Shown here piece after piece: positions 1 to 5,415 of a stretch of 6,596 nt of DNA. A model generated the notes under the pieces. The model was not told the origin of the DNA and did not search any database. It saw only the letters and a list, made by a program, of their open reading frames with translations. How positions within the stretch are numbered: position 1 is the first letter of the stretch; each line of letters begins with the position of its first letter. Origin of the DNA: JBOFCS01 sp051646185 (GTDB taxonomy: Bacteria > Actinomycetota > Actinomycetes > Mycobacteriales > Mycobacteriaceae); NCBI GenBank assembly GCA_051646185.1, contig JBOFCS010000065.1, forward strand, positions 1 through 6,596, in the 5' to 3' direction. Position numbers and translations under genes: made by a program.

Positions 1-479
1 GGAGTGTAGGCGAGGCAATTGCGGCTCGTGGGTGGAGCTTGGTTTCTGGCGGCGGTAACGTTTCGATGATGGGCGCAGTGGCCCAAGCAGCTAGGGCTGG
101 TGGGGCACACACGGTTGGGGTCATTCCTCAAGCTTTGGTGCACCGCGAAGTAGCCGACACCGCAGCCGATGAGCTTATTGTTACTGACACCATGCGAGAG
201 CGTAAACGTGTGATGGAAGAACATGCCGATGCTTTTCTAACATTGCCTGGCGGCATTGGCACTCTGGAAGAGCTATTTGAGACCTGGACTGCAGGTTCAC
301 TGGGTATGCATAACAAGCCGGTGATTTTGCTGGATCCCATTGGGCATTATGCTGGTTTGCTGACGTGGCTCACATCTTTGCAGGTTAAGGGATTTGTTAC
401 TGAGCAAGCTCTGAGTAGATTGAGAGTCACTGATGATCTAGAAGTGGCTCTGCGATGGTGCGCTGAGCCCGTTAGCTAG
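1..479 (+). CDS. LOG-family (TIGR00730) Rossmann-fold nucleotide-binding protein, 5' end missing
   Basis: The reading frame is open from base 3, so the true start lies left of the window; the internal TTG at 39 is not a credible start because family-typical sequence (VGEAIAARGWSLVSGGG) precedes it. About 158 residues are visible, and some 25-30 are probably missing compared with relatives of about 187. Visible motifs are the glycine-rich SGGGNVSMMGAVA nucleotide-binding segment, MRERKRVMEEHADAFLTL, and the signature PGGIGTLEELFE. Together these are the active-site motifs of LOG (Lonely Guy) cytokinin-riboside-monophosphate phosphoribohydrolases, which release free base from a nucleoside monophosphate. 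The M. tuberculosis syntenic homologue is Rv1205. True substrate here is inferred only. The gene ends 87 bp before fadD6. Confidence 0.88.
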   Translation, partial: SVGEAIAARGWSLVSGGGNVSMMGAVAQAARAGGAHTVGVIPQALVHREVADTAADELIVTDTMRERKRVMEEHADAFLTLPGGIGTLEELFETWTAGSLGMHNKPVILLDPIGHYAGLLTWLTSLQVKGFVTEQALSRLRVTDDLEVALRWCAEPVS

Positions 480-566
480 GCTAGGGGTATCAGTGCTTGC
501 ATATCAGTAAGAGGGTTAGGGCTGTACGTCAGGCGCGTAAGTCCAGTATGGCAATGAAGGGACACA

Positions 567-2354
567 ATGTCTGCCACAACCGTAACATCAAATATTGGCC
601 TAAAAGAACTTATTATTAAGGTCCCCAAGGTTGCGTTAGATGCTCCTATTTTGCTGCGTGGGCTACCCGGATTTTTGCGTAAACCTGAGGATAAGGTTTC
701 GATAGGTTTAATCTTTCAGCAACAGGCAGCTAAGCATTCCGGTCGAGCATTTTTGCGCTTTGAAGGTAGCTCCATGAGCTATGGCGAAGCTAACGCTAGG
801 GTTAATCGTTATGCAGCTGCGCTAGCTAAGCACGGTGTCAAGCCAGGAGATGTTGTTGGACTAGTAGGGAAAAACGCGCCTAGCACCTTACTTTTTGCGC
901 TTGCTTCAACAAAATTGGGCGCAGTTACCGGGATGCTGAATTATAACCAGCGCGGTGAGGTATTGAGTCATAGTTTAGGTTTGCTGCATTCCAAGGTGCT
1001 CATTGTAGGCGAAGGTGGACAAGAAGCGATAGATTCAATTTCTGATGAAATTGTTGCCGATAAAGTGTTGTCGGGGGAAGAGCTGGAAAACCTTGCCAAG
1101 TCTGAGTCGACGGAAAATCCTGTTGTTACCGCACAGATTAAAGCAAAAGAAAAAGCTTTTTATATTTTCACTTCCGGTACCACCGGGTTGCCAAAAGCAA
1201 GTTTGATGAGTCATTTCCGTTGGCTCAAATCCATGTCTGGACTAGGTGCGATGGGGGTCAGATTAAAGTCGAGTGACACCCTTTACTGTTGTCTACCGCT
1301 CTATCACAATAATGCACTTACAGTTTCGCTTTCTTCGGTGCTTTCTTCGGGCGCGACGTTGGCTATTGGGCGTTCGTTTTCAGCATCAAAATTTTGGGAT
1401 GATGCCATTCGTAACGACGCTACCGCTGCGGTGTATATCGGCGAAATATGCCGCTATTTGCTTAATCAGCCTGCCAAAAGCACCGACCGCAGCCATAAAG
1501 TACGCACTATTGTTGGCAATGGGATGCGACCAGAAGTTTGGGATGAGTTCACTTCTCGGTTTGGCATCACCCGTGTTGCTGAGTTTTACGGAGCTAGCGA
1601 GTGCAATATTGCTTTTATCAATGCTTTAAATTTAAGAAAAACAGCAGGAATCTGTCCACTTCCTTTCACTGTAGTTGCCTACGACCCGGATACCGGTAAG
1701 GCGGTACGAGGAGCCAATGGCAAATTGCAAAAAGTAAAAACGGGTGAGGTTGGCCTTTTGCTATCAAAAATCACCTCCCGGGCTCCTTTTGATGGCTATA
1801 CCGATGATAAGGCTACAGAAAGCAAATTATTGCGAAATGGGTTCGCTAAGAACGACTGTTGGTTTGATACTGGCGATTTAGTTCGTAAACAAGGCTGGAT
1901 GCATGTGGCTTTTGTGGATCGGTTGGGTGACACTTTTCGGTGGAAAGGTGAAAACGTTGCCACCACTGAGGTTGAGGGGGCATTATCTGCTTTTGACGGA
2001 ATAGAAGAATGTACCGTCTACGGAGTTTTGGTTCCTGGCACAGATGGTAAAGCTGGTATGGCTGCAATCAAATTGAAGGACGGCATTGCTTTTGATGGTA
2101 AGGCTTTAGCTGAGCATGTTTACAACAAGCTGCCTGCCTACAGTTTTCCATTGTTTGTGCGGATCGTGGATAGCTTGGAACACACGTCAACATTTAAAAG
2201 CCGCAAGGTTGAATTGCGAAACGAAGGCTTTAATCAGATTCAGTACCAAATTGCGGACCCAGTATATGTGTTACAGGGCCGTTCTGATGGCTATGTGCCT
2301 AGTCATGATCAATATCCTGAGCAAGTGCAAACCGGACAAGCACCTCAGTCCTGA
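567..2354 (+). CDS. fadD6: Long-chain/very-long-chain fatty-acyl-CoA synthetase FadD6
   Basis: This 595-residue protein is full length for the FadD6/FATP-type acyl-CoA synthetases. It activates fatty acids through an acyl-AMP intermediate to acyl-CoA, and FATP-like members are also linked to fatty acid uptake at the membrane. Visible motifs in order: the ATP/AMP P-loop YIFTSGTTGLPKA (about 199-211), LPLYHNNA (243-250), YGASECN (341-347), the adenine/hinge motif WFDTGDLV (432-439), the FATP/VLACS signature DRLGDTFRWKGENVATTEVE (451-470), and the C-terminal catalytic-lysine region TFKSRKVELR (542-551). The C-terminal GYVPSHDQYPEQV matches the FadD6 tail as I recall it, so the end is intact. The ATG at 567 follows GAAGGGA (556-562) with a 4-base spacer. 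A perfect hairpin covers the stop codon, so the transcript may end here rather than continue into folP2. Confidence 0.94.
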   Translation: MSATTVTSNIGLKELIIKVPKVALDAPILLRGLPGFLRKPEDKVSIGLIFQQQAAKHSGRAFLRFEGSSMSYGEANARVNRYAAALAKHGVKPGDVVGLVGKNAPSTLLFALASTKLGAVTGMLNYNQRGEVLSHSLGLLHSKVLIVGEGGQEAIDSISDEIVADKVLSGEELENLAKSESTENPVVTAQIKAKEKAFYIFTSGTTGLPKASLMSHFRWLKSMSGLGAMGVRLKSSDTLYCCLPLYHNNALTVSLSSVLSSGATLAIGRSFSASKFWDDAIRNDATAAVYIGEICRYLLNQPAKSTDRSHKVRTIVGNGMRPEVWDEFTSRFGITRVAEFYGASECNIAFINALNLRKTAGICPLPFTVVAYDPDTGKAVRGANGKLQKVKTGEVGLLLSKITSRAPFDGYTDDKATESKLLRNGFAKNDCWFDTGDLVRKQGWMHVAFVDRLGDTFRWKGENVATTEVEGALSAFDGIEECTVYGVLVPGTDGKAGMAAIKLKDGIAFDGKALAEHVYNKLPAYSFPLFVRIVDSLEHTSTFKSRKVELRNEGFNQIQYQIADPVYVLQGRSDGYVPSHDQYPEQVQTGQAPQS

Positions 2355-2370
2355 CCAATAATCAGGACTG
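2346..2370 (+). terminator. Perfect 9-bp hairpin across the fadD6 stop codon, terminator- or attenuator-like
   Basis: The arms CAGTCCTGA (2346-2354) and TCAGGACTG (2362-2370) are exact reverse complements with a 7-base loop (CCAATAA). The left arm ends in the TGA stop of fadD6. No T-run follows, so this is not a classical rho-independent terminator; actinobacterial terminators often lack the U-tract. It could also be a processing site or a 3'-end stabiliser. A 9-bp perfect repeat alone can arise by chance in a window this long; its position on the stop codon raises the likelihood of function. Confidence 0.45.
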
Positions 2371-2408
2371 GACTCGCCCGGTTCGGGTATCCATGCCACG
2401 ATAAACAA

Positions 2409-3305
2409 GTGGCTAATCAATCGTCAGTGGGAGAAAGGTTACCGGCAGCTACTCTCTGCGGTAAACCAGTGGCGACTGATCGTGCATTAGTGATGGCAAT
2501 AGTCAATCGGACCCCTGACTCCTTTTACGATCAAGGAGTCACCTTCACCGATCATGCGGCGATGAGCGCCGTGCATAGAGTAGTTGCTGAAGGTGCTGAT
2601 CTTGTTGACATTGGTGGGGTGAAGGCAGGCCCAGGGGCAGATGTTGATACCGCAGAAGAAATACGCAGGGTAGTGCCATTTGTTGCAGCAGTTCGTAGTG
2701 CGTACCCGGACTTGCTTATCAGTGTGGACACCTGGCGCAGTGAGGTTGCCCGACTGGTCTGCCAAGAAGGGGCCGACCTCATCAATGACACCTGGGCCGG
2801 AATTGATCCGAGTCTGGCTGAGGTAGCCGCTCAGTTTCAGGCAGGAATTGTATGCTCGCATACCGGTGGGGCTATTCCACGGACCAGACCATTTCGAGTG
2901 CAGTACCCCAATATTGTTGATGATGTTATTGCGGAGGTGACCGCTGCGGCTCGGCGTGCAGTGGCTGCCGGGGTAAGCCCTGAATCGGTAATAATTGATC
3001 CTACCCACGACTTTGGGAAAAATACTTTTCACGGGCTCGCTCTGTTGCGCCAGGTAAACGATTTGGTTAACACCGGATGGCCGGTCCTGATGGCGCTCAG
3101 TAATAAAGACTTTATCGGGGAGACTTTGGGTGTGGGTTTATCCGAAAGGTTAGAAGGAACTCTAGCGGCGACGGCTTTAGCTGCTTCTGCTGGAGCCCGG
3201 ATTTTTCGCGTCCACGAAGTAGCATCAACACGGCGAGTGGTCGATATGGTGGCTGCGATTAGCGGCTCCAGGCTTCCAGCCCGAACGGTGAGAGGACTGG
3301 TATGA
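2409..3305 (+). CDS. folP2: FolP2, dihydropteroate-synthase-like pterin-binding protein
   Basis: A 298-residue TIM-barrel protein of the DHPS family, close to M. tuberculosis Rv1207 as recalled (shared LCGKPVA-DRAL-MAIVNRTPDSFYD, DIGGVKAGPG, IIDPTHDFGKNTFHGL, MALSNKDFIGETLG). Genuine DHPS joins pABA to dihydropterin pyrophosphate in folate synthesis. Conserved here: N33 of IVNRTPDSF, SVDTW (105-109), INDTW (125-129), D197, K233 and R267/H269 of RVHEV, largely the pterin side. Changed: the DIGGESTRPG loop is DIGGVKAGPG (67-76), SRK is SNK (231-233), and the usual MHMQG segment reads CSHTGG. The M. leprae FolP2 is reported not to replace DHPS, so a folate role should not be assumed. The GTG at 2409 is the first possible start after the in-frame stop at 2352-2354, but has no clear Shine-Dalgarno. 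The stop overlaps the gpgS start. Confidence 0.9.
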   Translation: MANQSSVGERLPAATLCGKPVATDRALVMAIVNRTPDSFYDQGVTFTDHAAMSAVHRVVAEGADLVDIGGVKAGPGADVDTAEEIRRVVPFVAAVRSAYPDLLISVDTWRSEVARLVCQEGADLINDTWAGIDPSLAEVAAQFQAGIVCSHTGGAIPRTRPFRVQYPNIVDDVIAEVTAAARRAVAAGVSPESVIIDPTHDFGKNTFHGLALLRQVNDLVNTGWPVLMALSNKDFIGETLGVGLSERLEGTLAATALAASAGARIFRVHEVASTRRVVDMVAAISGSRLPARTVRGLV

Positions 3306-4234
3306 CAGCAATACAAATTTCCGAGACTGAAATGAACTGGGAGCAAGAAAATAGCTGGGATCACCCGTGTTGGAGCATCCCTGAGTTAGTAGCTGCTAAG
3401 GCTGGACGATCAGTATCAGTGGTGTTGCCGGCACTCAATGAACAAGAGACAGTGGCCGATGTTGTTAGCACAATTAGGCCGCTGTTAGGTGGTTTAGTTG
3501 ATGAACTTATTGTGCTGGACTCGGGGTCAACCGATGATACGGCCACAGTGGCACGTAATGCTGGAGCGACTGTTATTAGTCGGGAGCAAGCTGTCCCAGA
3601 GTTATCGCCAAACCCGGGCAAAGGTGAGGTGTTATGGCGATCGGTTGCGGCGTCATCGGGTGATGTGATTGCTTTTGTTGATTCGGATCTTATTAATCCA
3701 GATCCCATGTTTGTCCCTAAGCTATTGGGTCCTTTGCTCACCGCTGATGGTATCCACTTGGTCAAGGGGTTTTATCGGAGACCGCTTAGGATTAGTGGTG
3801 CTGAAGATGCTAATGGTGGTGGTCGTGTGACCGAGCTTGTGGCGCGACCACTACTTGCCGCTTTACGCCCTGAGTTGACTGCTGTTGTACAGCCCTTGGG
3901 TGGTGAGTATGCCGGGACAAGGGAGCTGTTATCGGCAGTGCCTTTTGCTCCGGGATATGGGGTAGAGATTGGTTTACTCCTGGATACCTATCATAAGCTT
4001 GGTCTATTCGGGATCGGTCAAGTTAACCTGGGTGTTCGTAAACATCGCAATCGTCCACTAGTTGAGCTGGGGGTAATGAGTCGGCAAATTGTTGGCACCA
4101 TGCTTAGGCGTTGTGGCATCGAAGATTCTGGTGCTGGTCTAACCCAATACTTTGCCGACGGTGACACGTTTACGCCACGAACCTCGCATGTGGAGTTAGC
4201 CGATCGGCCAGCAATGAATACGATTAGGCCATAA
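3302..4234 (+). CDS. gpgS: Glucosyl-3-phosphoglycerate synthase (GT81 family)
   Basis: A 310-residue GT-A-fold retaining glycosyltransferase that transfers glucose from UDP-glucose to 3-phosphoglycerate. In mycobacteria this is the first step toward glucosylglycerate and methylglucose lipopolysaccharide; which end product a Corynebacterium would make is not shown here. Motifs: sugar-nucleotide start VVLPALNEQ (40-48), LDSGSTDDT (72-80), GKGE with K107, the metal-binding DSD (127-129), FYRRP (157-161), GGGRVTELVARPLLAALRPEL (172-192), GYGVEIGLL with E222, and VRKHRNRPL with H248. These correspond by alignment to K114, D134/D136, E232 and H258 of the M. tuberculosis enzyme. The C-terminus DRPAMNTIRP is intact. 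The ATG at 3302 shares ATGA with the folP2 stop, implying coupled translation and one mRNA. Confidence 0.95.
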   Translation: MTAIQISETEMNWEQENSWDHPCWSIPELVAAKAGRSVSVVLPALNEQETVADVVSTIRPLLGGLVDELIVLDSGSTDDTATVARNAGATVISREQAVPELSPNPGKGEVLWRSVAASSGDVIAFVDSDLINPDPMFVPKLLGPLLTADGIHLVKGFYRRPLRISGAEDANGGGRVTELVARPLLAALRPELTAVVQPLGGEYAGTRELLSAVPFAPGYGVEIGLLLDTYHKLGLFGIGQVNLGVRKHRNRPLVELGVMSRQIVGTMLRRCGIEDSGAGLTQYFADGDTFTPRTSHVELADRPAMNTIRP

Positions 4235-4305
4235 TGAAGTACTAGACCTGAGATGTTTGGTTAGTCTTGGGTAAAGACGTAATTGCGAACTGACAGGATT
4301 AATCA

Positions 4306-4638
4306 ATGACTACTCTTCTGCAATATTTTGTTATCACGGTAGTTGTTGCAGGAGTGCTCTTTTTTATTGTCAGTGCGGTATTTGGTCGCACCGAAGAATT
4401 GCCTGCTTTGCCTAAAGGCACGACTGCAACAGCGCTACCCGCTGACGACGTCACAGGTGCTGATATTGATGCCGTGTTGTTCCAGCAAAGTTTTCGAGGT
4501 TACAAAACTAGCGAAGTTGACTGGGTGCTGAACCGTCTTGCTCGTGAAATAGATTTATTACGTAATCAGCTCAAGGAGCAAAAAGTGGGTGACTCGAGAT
4601 CAGTTGAATCAGCTACCTTTGATGTTTTGGAGGGATAG
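4306..4638 (+). CDS. Short membrane-anchored DivIVA-domain protein (Rv1209-like)
   Basis: 110 residues. An N-terminal hydrophobic stretch (about 5-27, LQYFVITVVVAGVLFFIVSAV) followed by FGR is a single membrane anchor or uncleaved signal; the rest should be cytoplasmic. After a Pro/Ala/Thr linker (28-50), residues 53-92 form a DivIVA-like motif (FRGYKTSEVDWVLNRLAREIDLLRNQL) predicted to continue as a short coiled coil. DivIVA proteins organise polar growth and septation in actinobacteria; this one is far shorter than Wag31/DivIVA, so its role is inferred only as membrane-associated division or envelope function. AGGA at 4295-4298 lies 7 bases before the ATG. It starts 71 bp after gpgS; a small inverted repeat (GTCTT 4264-4268, AAGAC 4274-4278) lies in that gap, and no convincing promoter was seen there. 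Confidence 0.85.
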   Translation: MTTLLQYFVITVVVAGVLFFIVSAVFGRTEELPALPKGTTATALPADDVTGADIDAVLFQQSFRGYKTSEVDWVLNRLAREIDLLRNQLKEQKVGDSRSVESATFDVLEG

Positions 4639-4662
4639 GCCACGCAAATATGAGCCTATTTT
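4635..4662 (+). terminator. Weak intrinsic terminator candidate across the divIVA-like stop codon
   Basis: ATAGGC (4635-4640) pairs with GCCTAT (4654-4659) over a 13-base loop, and the right arm runs into a four-T stretch (4659-4662). The TAG stop (4636-4638) sits in the left arm. The stem is short and the loop long, so termination would be weak. Its placement between the end of one gene and a promoter-like motif fits a transcription-unit boundary. Confidence 0.35.
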
Positions 4663-4688
4663 GACAGGTACTTGGTGGTCGTTACCCT
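4661..4688 (+). promoter_or_regulatory. Candidate SigA-type promoter, TTGACA-16-TACCCT
   Basis: A perfect -35 hexamer TTGACA (4661-4666) is followed after 16 bases by TACCCT (4683-4688), which matches the actinobacterial -10 pattern TANNNT. Transcription would start near 4695 and run rightward through about 440 bases of non-coding sequence to the DUF3117 gene, or yield a separate small RNA. This is the best promoter-like site seen in the window, but it is judged by eye only. Confidence 0.45.
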
Positions 4689-4722
4689 GAAGTCAGTAGT
4701 CAATGGCACTGATGAATCGGGA

Positions 4723-4741
4723 AAATTGCCCTAGGCAATTT
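4723..4741. repeat. 8-bp inverted repeat with 3-base loop
   Basis: AAATTGCC (4723-4730) and GGCAATTT (4734-4741) are exact reverse complements around CTA. In RNA this is a compact hairpin about 30 bases after the predicted start of a transcript from the 4661-4688 promoter. No T-run follows the stem. As DNA it could equally be a protein-binding palindrome. A repeat this short can occur by chance. Confidence 0.4.
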
Positions 4742-5018
4742 CTCAGGCTGAGGTTTGTCGCAGAGCGCGGATGTATCCGGGTGGGAATTTGCTCTTGTTT
4801 TTCTCCGACCCTATCCGCCTACTGGTTAGCCATCTAGGAAACGGGTTTCTGTCGATCACCCTACAATTGTTGCGATGGCTTGTGAACTGGCCTGTTTAGG
4901 ATTCCGTTTCATTGGCTCGACCATAGAATATGTTCTGATATAGGCGACTGGAATGAGGACTACCCACTTAGCTGGACATTGGTTTTGTGGAGGGCAATGG
5001 GGCAGTTTTAGCGGTCAA

Positions 5019-5051
5019 CTATTGTTCCCTAAGCGGCATAGGGAACAATAG
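5019..5051. repeat. Perfect 13-bp inverted repeat with 7-base loop
   Basis: CTATTGTTCCCTA (5019-5031) and TAGGGAACAATAG (5039-5051) are exact reverse complements around AGCGGCA. By simple counting under equal base frequencies, such a match with a short loop is expected roughly once per thousand windows of this length, so it is unlikely to be accidental. No T-run follows on the + strand, so it is not a classical terminator for upstream RNA. It lies 86 bp before the DUF3117 start codon. It may be a U-tract-less terminator, a leader hairpin, an operator, or a dispersed palindromic element. Confidence 0.7.
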
Positions 5052-5098
5052 ACTAAAGAACTGCAGCACACGCTGCACGCAACCGACTACCGGCTACG

Positions 5099-5118
5099 GT
5101 GTCAGACATCATTGACAC
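5099..5118. repeat. 6-bp inverted repeat just upstream of the DUF3117 ribosome binding site
   Basis: GTGTCA (5099-5104) and TGACAC (5113-5118) flank an 8-base spacer, and the right arm ends 6 bases before the Shine-Dalgarno. The GTG at 5099 could be misread as a start codon, but it lies in this repeat and has no ribosome binding site. The repeat could be an operator half-site pair or an RNA hairpin affecting translation. Support is limited to position and symmetry. Confidence 0.3.
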
Positions 5119-5124
5119 GGAACT

Positions 5125-5130
5125 GGAGGA
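5125..5130 (+). promoter_or_regulatory. Strong Shine-Dalgarno GGAGGA that fixes the DUF3117 start
   Basis: GGAGGA lies 7 bases before the ATG at 5138. It is the best ribosome binding site in the window and selects this ATG over the upstream GTG at 5099, which would add 13 residues (MSDIIDTELEEYT) that I do not recognise as part of the family. Confidence 0.85.
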
Positions 5131-5137
5131 GTACACG

Positions 5138-5305
5138 ATGGCGGCGATGAAGCCCCGGACCGGTGATGGTCCCCTCGAAGCAACTAAAGAGGGACGAGGG
5201 ATCGTTATGCGGGTACCGCTAGAAGGCGGAGGGCGTCTTGTAGTGGAATTGACACCAGATGAGGCAGCGGCTCTTGGTGAAGCGCTTAATGGCGTCACCA
5301 GTTAG
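5138..5305 (+). CDS. DUF3117 small conserved actinobacterial protein (Rv1211-like)
   Basis: A 55-residue protein starting MAAMKPRTGDGPLEATKEGRG and ending in the VELTPDEAAALGEAL region, nearly identical to the family as I recall it in mycobacteria and other actinobacteria. No function is established to my knowledge. It has no signal peptide, membrane segment or cysteine, and should be a small cytosolic protein. The pattern GIVMRVPLEGGGRLVVELT suggests two short beta strands with a glycine turn, followed by a helix (TPDEAAALGEAL). The start is set by GGAGGA at 5125-5130. It is preceded by nearly 500 bp of non-coding sequence with several inverted repeats and followed by a strong terminator, so it probably forms its own transcription unit. 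Confidence 0.92.
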   Translation: MAAMKPRTGDGPLEATKEGRGIVMRVPLEGGGRLVVELTPDEAAALGEALNGVTS

Positions 5306-5320
5306 CAGCGTGATTGCGTG

Positions 5321-5368
5321 ATCGGTCCTCATCTTCGCTGAGCAAGCTCAGTGTGGACCGATGTTTTT
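5321..5368 (+). terminator. Intrinsic terminator after the DUF3117 gene
   Basis: ATCGGTCC (5321-5328) pairs perfectly with GGACCGAT (5355-5362). Inside it a second stem, CTGAG (5338-5342) with CTCAG (5347-5351), closes a CAAG loop and can be lengthened by a G-U and a C-G pair. One G separates the outer stem from a five-T run (5364-5368). It begins 16 bp after the DUF3117 stop and isolates that gene from rlmA, which then needs its own promoter in the short gap before 5416; only weak candidates were seen there. Confidence 0.8.
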
Positions 5369-5415
5369 GCTGCCAGTAGGTATCGCTGGGAGTTCATATT
5401 TAAGAAGAAGGCAGT

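Larger units (their letters stand above)
4639..5137 (+). other. 499-bp non-coding region between the divIVA-like and DUF3117 genes
   Basis: No credible gene was found on either strand. In M. tuberculosis the equivalent position holds tagA (3-methyladenine DNA glycosylase I, Rv1210); I looked for TagA-like residues in the + frames, which are broken by frequent stops, and saw none. The region starts with a promoter candidate (4661-4688) and holds several inverted repeats: 4723-4741, a long-range stem 4767-4772/4813-4818 with an inner GGGT/ACCC pair, the perfect 13-bp repeat 5019-5051, TGCAGC/GCTGCA (5062-5077), and GTGTCA/TGACAC (5099-5118). It may be a long structured 5' leader of the DUF3117 gene, a small-RNA gene, or decayed sequence. 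Confidence 0.6.

Noticed and set aside
1273..1629. 118-residue + strand frame inside fadD6
   Set aside because: It overlaps the catalytic core of fadD6 in another frame, with no ribosome site and no recognisable domain.
2487..3032. 181-residue open frame on the minus strand inside folP2
   Set aside because: It is fully antisense to a well-supported gene, its protein resembles no family I know and its composition does not look like a real gene.
4257..4285. Promoter for the divIVA-like gene (TTGGTT, 17 bp, TAATTG)
   Set aside because: The -10 lacks the final T and the -35 is partial; cotranscription from gpgS is as likely.
4897..4929. TAGAAT (4924-4929) or TAGGAT (4897-4902) as a nearer promoter for the DUF3117 gene
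   Set aside because: Neither has an acceptable -35 hexamer at 16-18 bases.
4953..5051. 32-residue open frame in the non-coding region
   Set aside because: It has no ribosome binding site, its Trp/Gly/His-rich peptide is unfamiliar, and its stop falls in the 13-bp repeat; conservation data would be needed to revive it.
5099..5137. GTG at 5099 as the start of the DUF3117 gene
   Set aside because: It has no Shine-Dalgarno, adds 13 residues foreign to the family, and the ATG at 5138 has a perfect ribosome site and family-typical N-terminus.
4639..5137. Degraded tagA, RNase P RNA, tmRNA, SRP RNA or 6C RNA
   Set aside because: No TagA-like residues were seen in the + frames, and the hallmark sequences of the named RNAs are absent as far as I could read.
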